DNA of 64,000 nucleotides, taken from positions 186,001 through 250,000 of the forward strand of contig NZ_JBFRYC010000004.1 in the NCBI RefSeq assembly GCF_040892615.1, in the 5' to 3' direction. The position numbers were made by a program, and so were the translations under genes. The notes below the pieces were generated by a model that saw nothing but the letters and a program-made list of their open reading frames with translations, made no database searches and was not told where the DNA came from. This DNA is from Thioclava arctica. GTDB lineage: Bacteria > Pseudomonadota > Alphaproteobacteria > Rhodobacterales > Rhodobacteraceae. Below are positions 34,895 through 44,205 of the stretch, piece after piece (within the stretch, counting starts at the first letter, position 1; every line of letters begins with the position of its first letter).

Positions 34895-35827
34895 ATGCCT
34901 TTGCGTTTTTCATTCAGACAGTTGGAATATCTGGTCGCCGTCGGCGAGGCGGGCACGATTGCCTTGGCCGCACAGCGCGTCAACGTGTCCTCACCGTCGA
35001 TTTCATCGGCGATCAGTCAGTTGGAAACCGATCTGGGCGTGCAGTTATTCGTGCGCCATCATGCTCAAGGCCTGTCCCTGACGCCGGGCGGCAGGCGCGT
35101 TTTCAACGAGGCGAAACAGATCCTGTTCAGCGCGAACGGCCTCAATGACCTTGCCAATGACATCGTTGAAAAGGCGCGTGGGCCGATCACGATTGGCGCG
35201 CTTTCCACGATCGCGCCACTGCTCAGCGCCCCGCTGCGCCGGTCGTTCGAGGCGGAGTATCCTGATGCGTCGGTGGTCCTGAAAGATGGCAGTCAGATAG
35301 ATTTGTTGCGCATGCTGGGACAGGCTGAAATCGACGTCGCGATCACCTATGATATTGAAATTCCAAAGGACATTCACTTTGATGCCGTGGTGTCTTTGCC
35401 GCCATACGTCATGTTGGCCACAAATCACCCGAAGGCGAAACAGCCGTCCTTGAACCTAGCAGACCTGAAGGACGAGCCGATGATCCTGCTCGATCTGCCG
35501 CTGAGCCGCGATTATTTCCTGTCGATCTTTCAGGATTGCGGTTTGCGCCCGAATATCACCGAGCGGACGTCTGATATGTCGATGGCGCGCAGCCTTGTGG
35601 CCAATGGCTATGGCTTTGGGTTGGTGAATATGCGCACAAGATCCGATCTGGCACCGGATGGCGAAAAACTCGTCACGCTTCCGCTGACGGGGGCCATTCG
35701 CCCCGTCATTCTGGGGCTGGCGACCAAGGGGTCGGACTATCGTTCTGCTATCGTCGCCGCGTTTTTTCGACATGCGAAAGAGCATCTGAAAACCGCGGGT
35801 CTGCTGCGTTCTCACGACCAACCCTAG
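34895..35827 (+). CDS. LysR-family regulator of the Rieske/FMO cluster
   Basis: This 310-residue protein has a LysR helix-turn-helix (residues 1-65, with RQLEYLVAVGEAGTIALAA) and a C-terminal periplasmic-binding-protein-like effector domain. It is 40 nt after the DUF1028 gene on the same strand and overlaps the ArgE-type gene by 4 nt at its 3' end, tail to tail. I prefer the ATG at 34895; a TTG at 34889 would add two residues. It probably regulates both arms of the cluster in response to the substrate. Confidence 0.9.
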   Translation: MPLRFSFRQLEYLVAVGEAGTIALAAQRVNVSSPSISSAISQLETDLGVQLFVRHHAQGLSLTPGGRRVFNEAKQILFSANGLNDLANDIVEKARGPITIGALSTIAPLLSAPLRRSFEAEYPDASVVLKDGSQIDLLRMLGQAEIDVAITYDIEIPKDIHFDAVVSLPPYVMLATNHPKAKQPSLNLADLKDEPMILLDLPLSRDYFLSIFQDCGLRPNITERTSDMSMARSLVANGYGFGLVNMRTRSDLAPDGEKLVTLPLTGAIRPVILGLATKGSDYRSAIVAAFFRHAKEHLKTAGLLRSHDQP

Positions 35828-36978
35828 AGACCCGCGACCAGCCGATCCAGAAGCGTGTCCAGCATAGCATCGCATTTTGCGAGCTGATCGGCGCTGACGA
35901 ATTCGTCCGGTCGGTGCCCCTGCGCCATCGAGCCGGGGCCGCAGATGACCGTCGGGATATCAAGTTGCGTTGAAAACAGCCCGCCTTCCGCGCCGAACGC
36001 GAGTTTGAGTGTTGCATTCTGGCCCGTGAGGGATTTCACGAAACGAACGACCTCCGCATCCTGAGCGGTGGAAAGTGGGGGGTAGCTGCCAGTCGTTTCA
36101 ATCACGATGTTTGCTTCGGGAAAGTCGGGGCGAAGCGGGGCCAGCAGATCCTCTGCGGCGGCTTTCAATCGCTCTAAAATGGCTTGGGGATCATCCGCCG
36201 GCAGATTGCGAATTTCGAACAGAAATTCGGCTGTATTCGGCACGATGTTCAGCGCGACACCGCCACTGATGCGTCCAACGTGAAGCGTCGAATAGGTGAC
36301 GTCGTAATCATCATCCGGCACTGAGGTGCGGCTGATGTCGGTTTGGATCGCGCGGATCGCGGAAATCATATCGCAGGCCAAGTGGATGGCATTTAGGGCC
36401 GTCGGCGCCAGCGCGGAATGGGCTTCGCGCCCGGTGCATGTAACGCGGCACGCGGTTTTGCCCTTATGGCCCGTGGCGACCATCATCTGCGTCGGCTCGC
36501 CGACGATGCAGAACTGGGGCCGGAACGGCGCCACTGCCAGCATGTCGATCAACGAGCGCACGCCGAGGCAGCCGACTTCCTCATCGTAGGACAAGGCGAG
36601 GTGCAACGGGGTTTTCAGCTCCATCTTGGATGCACGCAAGGCCGCAGACAGCGCGCTTGCGACGAAGCCTTTCATATCGGCCGTGCCACGCCCGTAGAAC
36701 TTGCCATCGCGCTCGGTCAACGCGAAGGGCGGCATCGACCAGCTCTGGCCCGCCACCGGAACCACGTCGGTATGGCCCGACAGCAGCACACCGGGACGGT
36801 CGGTGGGGCCGATCGTTGCGTAAAGGTTTGCCTTGGGCTGATCGGGGTCTTTGATGATCACGACCTCTGCGCCCGTTTCGCGCAGCAGGTCTGCGCAGTA
36901 CGCGATGAGGTCGTCATTTGGGTCCGCACTGATCGTCGGAAACCCGATCAGCGCCTTTAGAATTTCAACCGTGTGCAT
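35824..36978 (-). CDS. M20-family deacylase, acetylornithine-deacetylase-like
   Basis: This 384-residue metallopeptidase matches ArgE. The metal ligands and catalytic residues lie in LSGHTDVVPV, RGTADMKGF, YDEEVGCLG and VGEPTQM, with the C-terminal His in AQGHRPDEF. It removes an N-acyl group from an amino acid-like compound. It is the second gene of the minus-strand pair and starts 6 nt after the flavoprotein stop. In this context it may act on a cluster-specific N-acyl substrate and not on acetylornithine, since no other arginine gene is near. Confidence 0.85.
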   Translation of the reverse strand: MHTVEILKALIGFPTISADPNDDLIAYCADLLRETGAEVVIIKDPDQPKANLYATIGPTDRPGVLLSGHTDVVPVAGQSWSMPPFALTERDGKFYGRGTADMKGFVASALSAALRASKMELKTPLHLALSYDEEVGCLGVRSLIDMLAVAPFRPQFCIVGEPTQMMVATGHKGKTACRVTCTGREAHSALAPTALNAIHLACDMISAIRAIQTDISRTSVPDDDYDVTYSTLHVGRISGGVALNIVPNTAEFLFEIRNLPADDPQAILERLKAAAEDLLAPLRPDFPEANIVIETTGSYPPLSTAQDAEVVRFVKSLTGQNATLKLAFGAEGGLFSTQLDIPTVICGPGSMAQGHRPDEFVSADQLAKCDAMLDTLLDRLVAGL

Positions 36979-36984
36979 GCGCCA

Positions 36985-38226
36985 TTACCCCGTCGCCGCA
37001 AGGCGCTTGGCCGCAATATGCTCTGCCAAATACTGCGCATCGACCCAGACCCCCCAGATAAACGAAGAGCCTCGCATCGACAGCCACGGCAGGCCTAGGA
37101 AATAAACGCCGGGTGCGGTGGACACGCCGCGATCATGCTGCGGCTTGCCGTCTGCGCCAAAGGCGTCAACCTCTAGCCAATTGAAATCCTGCACAAATCC
37201 TGTGGCCCAGATAATCGTCGTGATCCCCGCCTGCGCCAGGTCCAATGATAGAACCGGCTCTGTCAGACAGTCCGGATCAGGCGGAATGATGTGGGCCTCT
37301 GGCTCTGGTGGAAGATCAAGCCCTTCACGCGCCACATAGTCGTCCGCCTCTTGCAGCAGGGACAGATAGTTCGCATCGCCCGCAGCGATGTTTTCGACCA
37401 GATCGGCGTTGAAAAGCAGTTTGCCGTTTTCAAATCGTTGCGTGCGGCCAACGAGTGTAATTCCCGTTTCGGCAAGCTTGCGGAAATCGACCGTTTCGCC
37501 GCCATTGGCCCCACTGACGGCAATGGTGACATGCTCTTGTCCTGCGGGCGGCGTCTTGGCCTGCCATTTCCCCAAAACGCCAAGCCACCAGCAAAAATCC
37601 CGGCCCCGATAGCTGCGGGGAGGGCGGTCATGTGGCCCGACCGACAGGTAAACCTTGCGTCCGGCGTGCCGTAGTTCGCTGGCAATCTGCGTCCCCGATG
37701 ACCCGGCGCCGACGACCATGATAGCGCCTTGGGGCAGCTGCTCCGGGTTGCGGTAGGCCGAGGAATGCATCTGCTTGATACCGACTAGCTCGGGCACCAC
37801 AGGCGGAATGACCGGTTTTTGAAACGGCCCCGTTGCGGCGACGATGTTGCGCGCCTCGATCAGCCCTTCCGATGTCTCGACCCTGAAGCCCGTCGCGTTT
37901 TCCATCCGCCGAGCATTTCGCACCGTGACGCCGCAGTAAATCGGGGCGTCGATCTGCTTGGCGAAGTCTTCGAAATAGGACGCAACGCTGTGCTTGGACG
38001 CAAATGCGTCCGGGTCCGTATCGCTAAATTCCATGCTCGGGAAACGGTCGTGCCAAGCAGGGCCATTCGCCACAAGCGAATCCCAACGCTCTGTGCGCCA
38101 ACGCTCAGCGATGCGCGCGCGCTCCAAGACTACGTGGGCGATGCCGCAATTGCTGAGATGCTCACTCATCGCCAGCCCGGCCTGACCGCCACCGACGATA
38201 ACCGTGTCCGTCTCTTTCGGTAACAT
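36985..38226 (-). CDS. FMO-like flavin monooxygenase / CzcO-type oxidoreductase
   Basis: This 413-residue flavoprotein has an N-terminal FAD site (VIVGGGQAGLAM), a second NAD(P)H Rossmann site (VVGAGSSGTQIA near residue 160) and the segment GIKQMHSSAY resembling the FMO signature before it. Such enzymes hydroxylate amines, sulfides or ketones. I chose the ATG at 38226, which starts 8 residues before the FAD motif; a start at 38265 has no support. It is the first gene of the minus-strand pair with the ArgE-type deacylase. Confidence 0.85.
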   Translation of the reverse strand: MLPKETDTVIVGGGQAGLAMSEHLSNCGIAHVVLERARIAERWRTERWDSLVANGPAWHDRFPSMEFSDTDPDAFASKHSVASYFEDFAKQIDAPIYCGVTVRNARRMENATGFRVETSEGLIEARNIVAATGPFQKPVIPPVVPELVGIKQMHSSAYRNPEQLPQGAIMVVGAGSSGTQIASELRHAGRKVYLSVGPHDRPPRSYRGRDFCWWLGVLGKWQAKTPPAGQEHVTIAVSGANGGETVDFRKLAETGITLVGRTQRFENGKLLFNADLVENIAAGDANYLSLLQEADDYVAREGLDLPPEPEAHIIPPDPDCLTEPVLSLDLAQAGITTIIWATGFVQDFNWLEVDAFGADGKPQHDRGVSTAPGVYFLGLPWLSMRGSSFIWGVWVDAQYLAEHIAAKRLAATG

Positions 38227-38516
38227 GTTGATCCTTTTTGCGGGTTGCTGAGCCAACAGGCACAATTGCCACCAGCATACTCAAGGCAAGGGTTTGCCAA
38301 AAATACGATTGCGCTAATCATTGATTGCGCTCAGGCTCATGCGCTGTGCTGCATAAAGAACAATCCTGTGCGTGGCCTTCACTATGCGATCAGGCTGGAC
38401 ACATTTTACGCCGAAAGCAGAACTTGATTACGCAACGCTGACGATCGTTTTGTCCCGCTTGGGGACGTTTCACCCGACAGAACTCCCCCGACATTCGGAC
38501 ACTGACGTAACATCCC

Positions 38517-38732
38517 CCAGACTTCACCGCCAAGGTCGCGCTGGAAGCATTGAACGGCGATGAGATGCGCAGCGATTTGACCAGCCGTTTCGGGGTCCAC
38601 CCGACGATGCTTCCTCAATGGAAACATGCGCTGCTTGAAGGCGCATCGGGCGTTTTTGTGCGTGGAGGCAAGAAACCCCCAGCCGTTGATGAAGAGCTGG
38701 GAAAGGACCTGCATGCCAAGATCGGGGGTTGA
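38517..38732 (+). mobile_element. IS3-family orfA remnant
   Basis: Seventy-one codons read as an IS3-type helix-turn-helix protein: FTAKVALEALNGDE, then SRFGVHPTMLPQWKHALLEG and GASGVFVRGGKK. The start is missing and a TGA follows GKDLHAKIGG, where intact relatives continue. No orfB or inverted repeats are seen, so this is a relic. The rest of 38227-38947 (about 720 bases) has no other gene that I can support. Confidence 0.8.
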
Positions 38733-38947
38733 GCCCGCGAACGACATTGCTTCGACAGAGAGGGCGATACCATCGCCAACGATTTTTGGGGGGACAGAAA
38801 GCTAAACTCTGGACCAGCAAGTGAGGCGCAAGATGATTGGGCCAAGCCTGTCTGTTCGCTGCCCGTCAGGGCATATGATCTGTCTCGGGTTGGCGTTCGC
38901 TTGTTGATGTCGTTATGGATGTTGGCGGCGAACGAGGGGAGGCGATC

Positions 38948-40579
38948 TTGGCGGGTAAATTGTTCATCGGAATCGATGTTGGAACCGGGTCCGCTCGGGC
39001 GGGAGTATTCGACGATCGGGGGGAACTTCTAGCGGTGGGTAAACATCCGTTAGATATCTGGTCTGACGATTTCGGTCAGGTCGAGCAGTCGAGTGCGCAG
39101 ATATGGCAAGCCGTATGCGCTGCCGTGCGCGAGGCTTTAACCACGGGACAGATCGACGCCCGGAACGTGGCGGGTATGGGGTTCGATGCGACCTGTTCGC
39201 TTGTTGTGATCGGCGCGCAAGGCGGGCTTGCGGTGAGCGACAGCACCCATCCAGAGCGCGATGTCATCGTCTGGATGGACCACCGAGCGCGCGATCAAGC
39301 GAAACGGATCAATGAGGGCCGCCACGATGTGCTGCGCTATGTGGGCGGGCGGATCTCGCCTGAGATGCAGACCCCGAAGCTTCTTTGGCTCAAAGAGGAG
39401 CGCCCCGATACCTATGCTGCTGCCACGCAGTTCTTCGATCTGACGGATTTCCTCACTTGGAAGGCGACCGGCGCACTGGAGCGGTCTTCTTGCACCGTGA
39501 CCTGCAAATGGACCTATCTGGCGCATGAAAATCGCTGGGATGAGGGGTATTTTCACGCCATCGGACTTGGGGATCTTGCTGAGGACGGGTTCGCCCGGAT
39601 CGGGACGCGCATCGTTGAGCCGGGCACCGCGCTGGGAACCGGCCTGAGTGACGACGCTGCACAGGCACTTGGCCTATGTGCAGGCACGCCTGTCGCGGCA
39701 GGTTTGATTGATGCGCATGCCGGCGGGGTCGGGACCGTGTCAGCCTCAGGCGGAATAGACGATCCGGCCCAGTGTTTGGGATATGTTTTCGGTACGTCTT
39801 CTTGCACGATGACGTCGACCCGCGAGCCGGTCTTTGTGCCCGGCGTCTGGGGGCCCTATTATTCGGCGATGATTCCGGGAATGTGGCTCAACGAAGGTGG
39901 GCAATCGGCGGCAGGTGCAGCGATCGCACATCTCGTTCAGATGCATCCGGCTGCGGCTGAGGCGGACGCTCTGGCGAAAGATGCGCGCGTTTCGGTGCCG
40001 CAATTTCTTGCGGATCGGGCGTTGGCGCTGGCGGGTTCGGCGTCAGACGCCGTTCGTCTTGCGCAATCGCTCCATGTGGTGCCCGAATTTCTGGGCAATC
40101 GGGCGCCCCTTGCCGATCCCGACGCCCGCGCGGTGATTGTCGGACAGGGGATGGAAACGGGGCTCGATTCTCTTGTGATGCTTTACATCGCCGGGGTGTG
40201 TGGATTGGGCTACGGGCTGCGTCAGATCATTGAAACGCAAGCCAAATATGGTGCGCCGATAACCGAGATCTCGATTTCCGGCGGCGCAGGCTCACATCCG
40301 CTCACGCGCCAGATCATCGCGGATGCGACGGGGGTCGATACCGTGATTACGCAATGTGACGAGCCCGTCCTTTTGGGCGCGGCGATATTGGGGGCTTTGG
40401 CGGGGGGGCGCTTTGGAGAGATGACAGAGGCGATGCGGTCAATGTCGCATGTCGATGATCGATTTGCCCCTGCCATAGGGGCCGTCGCACGCATTCACGA
40501 AGCGCGGTTCAACGCCTTCCTGACGCTTCAGGGCACAGCAAAGTCGTTGCGCCAGTCTATGGCCGAGGCAAGCGCGTGA
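38948..40579 (+). CDS. FGGY-family pentulose kinase
   Basis: This 543-residue kinase matches the FGGY family (ribulokinase and relatives). The N-terminal phosphate loop is FIGIDVGTGSARAGVFD, the family signature region lies around ISISGGAGSHPLTRQIIAD, and the adenine site includes CDEPVLLGAAILGALAGG. The best start is TTG at 38948, six bases after GGGGAGG; an ATG at 38915 adds 11 unlikely residues. It is upstream of the DeoR regulator and transporter. The substrate is a keto- or polyol-type sugar; a ribulose-like or LsrK-like substrate is possible. Confidence 0.88.
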   Translation: MAGKLFIGIDVGTGSARAGVFDDRGELLAVGKHPLDIWSDDFGQVEQSSAQIWQAVCAAVREALTTGQIDARNVAGMGFDATCSLVVIGAQGGLAVSDSTHPERDVIVWMDHRARDQAKRINEGRHDVLRYVGGRISPEMQTPKLLWLKEERPDTYAAATQFFDLTDFLTWKATGALERSSCTVTCKWTYLAHENRWDEGYFHAIGLGDLAEDGFARIGTRIVEPGTALGTGLSDDAAQALGLCAGTPVAAGLIDAHAGGVGTVSASGGIDDPAQCLGYVFGTSSCTMTSTREPVFVPGVWGPYYSAMIPGMWLNEGGQSAAGAAIAHLVQMHPAAAEADALAKDARVSVPQFLADRALALAGSASDAVRLAQSLHVVPEFLGNRAPLADPDARAVIVGQGMETGLDSLVMLYIAGVCGLGYGLRQIIETQAKYGAPITEISISGGAGSHPLTRQIIADATGVDTVITQCDEPVLLGAAILGALAGGRFGEMTEAMRSMSHVDDRFAPAIGAVARIHEARFNAFLTLQGTAKSLRQSMAEASA

Positions 40580-40589
40580 TCTGTTTTCC

Positions 40590-40622
40590 GCGCTTGAAAG
40601 CAAGCCCTCTTGCTTTTGGCGC
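40590..40622 (+). terminator. Hairpin after the FGGY kinase
   Basis: AAAGCAAG pairs with CTTGCTTT around a CCCT loop, with GCGC arms outside. It starts 11 nt after the kinase stop and may separate the kinase from the regulator transcript. T-rich sequence is limited to the 3' arm. Confidence 0.5.
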
Positions 40623-40689
40623 ATGGGTTTCGGACAATTCGCGCAGCTAACATTCCTTTTTATTCCCTATTTAGCCCCAAGGCTCGCCC

Positions 40690-41448
40690 GTGACTCGACC
40701 CAGCCGCCAGCAAGAACGGATCGCGCAAATCAGCGCGCTGCTTGACGTTTCTCCCTCTCTGCGCCTGCGCGATCTATCGCACCAACTTGGCGTGACAGAG
40801 ATGACCTTGCGCCGGGATGCGGCGCAGGCAGCGTCGGGCTTTGCGTGTCGGGGCGGCTATATTGTGGCCACCCGTACGACCGAGCATTATGATTTCGACG
40901 CCCAGATGACACGCGCGATCGATGCCAAACGTGCAGCCTGCGAACATGCCCGCGCACTCGTGCCGGATGGCGCGGTGGTGTTTCTCGATACCGGAACGAC
41001 GCTGCCCCATCTTGCGCGCCTGCTTGCCCATAGCAAGGCGCGTCGAATCATCACGCATTGCTTTACCACCGCCGAGATCCTGCAGGGGCGCTCGGACGTT
41101 CCGGTGGAGTTTTTGGGGGGCGAAATCAAATCCAGCACCCGGTCCTGTCACGCGGACAATCCGGAAATCCGCCTTGCGCCGTTGGCCATAGATGTCGCGT
41201 TTCTGTCTGCTGGTGGCATTGATAAACGAGGGACAGTCAGCTGTTCTCACGACTACGAAGTGGCACTGAAACGGGCCGCTATTTCCCTTTCAAATCAAAG
41301 CTTTCTCGTGCTGGATGAAAGCAAGATCGGCGCATCGAAATCCGTCGCGTTTTGCGAAATCAATGAGATTGCCGGCCTCGTCACAGAGGTCGGGCTTTAT
41401 TCTGCGGCGCAGCTGAAAAATCGGTTGACACTTCCTTTTCACGAATAG
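40690..41448 (+). CDS. DeoR-family transcriptional regulator
   Basis: This 252-residue regulator begins with GTG. The N-terminal DeoR helix-turn-helix reads LRDLSHQLGVTEMTLRRD (about residues 27-44), and the C-terminal sugar-phosphate sensor domain has VFLDTGTTLPHLARLL and the C-terminal FLVLDESKIG. Such regulators respond to phosphorylated sugars. It lies between the kinase and the transporter operon, 13 nt before a palindrome that is its likely operator. Confidence 0.92.
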   Translation: MTRPSRQQERIAQISALLDVSPSLRLRDLSHQLGVTEMTLRRDAAQAASGFACRGGYIVATRTTEHYDFDAQMTRAIDAKRAACEHARALVPDGAVVFLDTGTTLPHLARLLAHSKARRIITHCFTTAEILQGRSDVPVEFLGGEIKSSTRSCHADNPEIRLAPLAIDVAFLSAGGIDKRGTVSCSHDYEVALKRAAISLSNQSFLVLDESKIGASKSVAFCEINEIAGLVTEVGLYSAAQLKNRLTLPFHE

Positions 41449-41460
41449 ATGTTCGGCGAG

Positions 41461-41484
41461 GTTATGTTGCGATCGTAACATAAC
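41461..41484. promoter_or_regulatory. 24-bp palindromic operator of the sugar operon
   Basis: GTTATGTT at the left and AACATAAC at the right enclose GCGATCGT; 22 of 24 positions are symmetric. It lies 75 bases upstream of the binding-protein ATG and just after the DeoR-family gene. Size and AT-rich arms suit a DeoR/SugR-type tetramer site. Confidence 0.7.
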
Positions 41485-41558
41485 TCGTGCGGTGGGTTGA
41501 AACCCGTGCCGTAGACGGGAAACGCGGGCGAGGAGGTCCGCAACAAGGGAGAGTAACC

Positions 41559-42614
41559 ATGAAGTTCGGATTCATTCCGGCTGTCGCGCTCGCGATGGCT
41601 GTCGCCAGCCCGGTTCTGGCACAGCAAGTGGTCGACACGAGCAATGTCGACAAAGCCATGCTCAGCTCGGAAAAGACCTATCACATCGCGACCGTGGTGA
41701 AGGTCGATGGCATCGCTTGGTTTGACCGGATGCGCGACGGTGTGAAGCAGTTCGGTGACGACACTGGTAGCGACACTTGGATGGTTGGACCCTCGCAGGC
41801 CGACGCTGCCGCGCAGGTGCAACTCATCGAGAACCTGATCGCGCAAGGCGTGGACGCGATTGCCGTCGTGCCGTTCTCGGTCGAGGCCCTCGAGCCAGTT
41901 CTCAAGAAGGCACGCGATCGTGGCATCGTCGTGGTCAGCCACGAGGCCTCCAACATCAAGAATGTCGATTACGACATCGAAGCCTTTGACAACCTCGCTT
42001 ATGGTGCAGAACTGATGGATCACCTCGCCGCACAGATGGGCGAGAAGGGGCAATATGTCGCCACTGTCGGCTCGCTCACCTCGAAGTCGCAAAACGAGTG
42101 GATCGACGGGGCCATCGCGCGCCAGAAAGAAGCCTATCCGGAGATGTCGCTCGCGACTGAACGGCTGGAAACCTATGACGACGCCAACACCGATTACAAC
42201 AAGCTGAAAGAGGCGTTGACTGCACATCCCGATATCGCAGGGATCGTCGGTGGTCCGATGCCGACCTCGGCAGGCGCAGGGCGTCTGATCGCGGAAAGCG
42301 GTCTGCAAGGCAAGCTGCACTTCGCAGGCACCGGTCTGCCCTCGGTGGCCGGTCAGTATATCTCGCAGGGCGATATCAGCTACATTCAGTTCTGGGATCC
42401 GGCTGTTGCAGGTTACGCGATGAACATGATCGCGCTGGCCGAGTTGAAGGCGCGTGACGCAGGCAAAGAGCATGCCGATATCGGTGCGGGCACCAATCTT
42501 GGCCTGCAGGGCTATAGCGATCTTAAAGAGGCCGATAGTGCCGATGCCAAGGTGCTTTACGGCGCTGGCTGGGTCGGGGTGACCAAGGACAACATGGATC
42601 AGTACGACTTCTGA
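41559..42614 (+). CDS. Sugar ABC transporter binding protein, LsrB/RbsB-like
   Basis: This 351-residue periplasmic protein has a signal peptide ending PVLA before Gln-Gln. Its pattern (KVDGIAWFDRMRDGVKQFG, AAAQVQLIENLIAQGVDAI, and the C-terminal VTKDNMDQYDF) is close to the autoinducer-2 and rhamnose binding group of COG1879. The ATG at 41559 follows AAGGGAGAGTAACC. It is the first gene of the importer operon, downstream of the palindrome. Homology alone does not tell AI-2 from a pentose, deoxypentose or rhamnose. Confidence 0.9.
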   Translation: MKFGFIPAVALAMAVASPVLAQQVVDTSNVDKAMLSSEKTYHIATVVKVDGIAWFDRMRDGVKQFGDDTGSDTWMVGPSQADAAAQVQLIENLIAQGVDAIAVVPFSVEALEPVLKKARDRGIVVVSHEASNIKNVDYDIEAFDNLAYGAELMDHLAAQMGEKGQYVATVGSLTSKSQNEWIDGAIARQKEAYPEMSLATERLETYDDANTDYNKLKEALTAHPDIAGIVGGPMPTSAGAGRLIAESGLQGKLHFAGTGLPSVAGQYISQGDISYIQFWDPAVAGYAMNMIALAELKARDAGKEHADIGAGTNLGLQGYSDLKEADSADAKVLYGAGWVGVTKDNMDQYDF

Positions 42615-42635
42615 TCGCTGTCTACGCCTGAAGCT

Positions 42636-42660
42636 GGGTGGTGCGCCTGTCGCGCCACCC
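42636..42660 (+). promoter_or_regulatory. Intercistronic stem-loop after the sugar-binding-protein gene
   Basis: GGGTGG-T-GCGC pairs with GCGCCACCC around a short loop, with one bulged base, directly after the binding-protein stop and before the ATPase ribosome-binding site. It has the same place and probable role as the stem-loop in the LIV-type operon. Confidence 0.5.
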
Positions 42661-42690
42661 TCTGTGGCCCCTGCTCAACAGGAGAATTCC

Positions 42691-44205
42691 ATGACATCCG
42701 CTCCTCTGATCGAGCTGCGCAACATCTCGAAGCGCTTTGGCGGCGTGCGTGCGCTTGACGATGTGTCGCTTTCGCTTGATGCCGCGCGCATCCATTGTCT
42801 GGCTGGCGAAAACGGTTCGGGAAAATCCACCCTTATCAAGGTCGTCTCCGGCGTCTACCAGCCTGATGAGGGCGAGATATTCATTGATGGTCAAAAGGTT
42901 GATCGCCTCGATCCAGTGACCTCGATCGCGCATGGCGTGCAGGTGATCTATCAGGATTTCTCACTGTTTCCGACGCTGAGCGTGGTTGAGAATCTCACGC
43001 TCAACAGCTTCCTGCGCGAGGGCAAGACGCGCATCGACTGGACACGGGCGCGCAAGATGGCGCGCGAAGTTCTGGCGCGTCTCGACGTGTCGCTGGATTT
43101 GGATGCGACTGTCGAAACCCTTCCCGCCGCAGGGCGCCAGATCGTTGCGATTGCTCGCGCGATGTTGGCGGATGCCCGCCTGATTATCATGGATGAGCCG
43201 ACCACGACGCTGACCGGGCGTGAGGTCAAGCGGCTGTTTCGCATCGTGCACGACTTGCAGGCCGATGGCATCGCCACGCTGTTTGTCAGCCATAAGATGC
43301 GCGAAATGCTTGAGATTTCCGAACGCCTCACGGTGTTTCGCAATGGTAAGAAAGTCACCGAAGGGCCGATTTCGGACTTTGACGAGCGCGCGATCACCCG
43401 CGCAATGACGGGGCGCGATCTGCATCAGGGCCGCTTTGTCGCGCCCGATGTCACGGGGCGTAAGCCGCGGCTGGAATTGCGCAATGTTTCGGTGGGCGAC
43501 AAGGCGCGTGATATCAATCTGACCCTGATGCCGGGCGAGATCGTCGGCCTGTCGGGGTTGATCGGGGCCGGGCGCAAGGCGATCGCGCAGGCGATCTTTG
43601 GGCTGCGCCAAGACATGAGCGGCGAGATGCGCGTTGATGGCGTTCCGGTCGCACCGAAATCCGTGCCCGAGGCGATCGCGGCGGGGTTGGCCTATGTTCC
43701 CGAGGACCGGTTGTCGGAAGGCTTGTTCCTGACCCGCTCGATCCGCGACAATGCGATTGTCTCTTCGATGGAGCGGTTCGCGCCTCATCTCTGGCTGGAT
43801 ACCGAAAAGGCAGGCGCCGAGACGCGCAAGATGTTTGCCGAGATGGCGATTTCCGCCCCCGGCATAGATGTGCCGGTCGGTACGCTTTCGGGCGGCAATG
43901 CGCAGCGCGTGATGATCGGGCGCTGGCTAATGACGGATGCGCGGGTGCTCATCTTGAACGGGCCGACTGTGGGTGTCGATGTCGGTTCAAAAGAGCAGAT
44001 CCACGGCATCATCCAAGACCTGACCCGCAAATCCGATCTTGCCGTGCTGATGATCTCGGACGACCTGCCCGAGCTGGCCGCGAACTGCAACCGGGTGCTG
44101 TGCATGACCGAGGGCCGCATTCTGGGCGAATTGTCGGGTGAGACGCTGACCGAAGAGGCGCTTGATGCGGCGCTCTCGCGTGAAATCGAAGGAGAACACG
44201 CATGA
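42691..44205 (+). CDS. Sugar ABC transporter ATP-binding protein (RbsA class)
   Basis: This 504-residue tandem ATPase has a complete first domain (Walker A GENGSGKST, Walker B LIIMDEPT) and a second domain whose Walker A is degenerate (SGLIGAGRKAIAQ) while its signature LSGGNAQRV is intact. This asymmetry is usual for RbsA, MglA and LsrA. The first-domain signature is altered to PAAGRQ. The ATG follows CAGGAGAATTCC. It overlaps the first permease by 4 nt. Confidence 0.93.
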   Translation: MTSAPLIELRNISKRFGGVRALDDVSLSLDAARIHCLAGENGSGKSTLIKVVSGVYQPDEGEIFIDGQKVDRLDPVTSIAHGVQVIYQDFSLFPTLSVVENLTLNSFLREGKTRIDWTRARKMAREVLARLDVSLDLDATVETLPAAGRQIVAIARAMLADARLIIMDEPTTTLTGREVKRLFRIVHDLQADGIATLFVSHKMREMLEISERLTVFRNGKKVTEGPISDFDERAITRAMTGRDLHQGRFVAPDVTGRKPRLELRNVSVGDKARDINLTLMPGEIVGLSGLIGAGRKAIAQAIFGLRQDMSGEMRVDGVPVAPKSVPEAIAAGLAYVPEDRLSEGLFLTRSIRDNAIVSSMERFAPHLWLDTEKAGAETRKMFAEMAISAPGIDVPVGTLSGGNAQRVMIGRWLMTDARVLILNGPTVGVDVGSKEQIHGIIQDLTRKSDLAVLMISDDLPELAANCNRVLCMTEGRILGELSGETLTEEALDAALSREIEGEHA

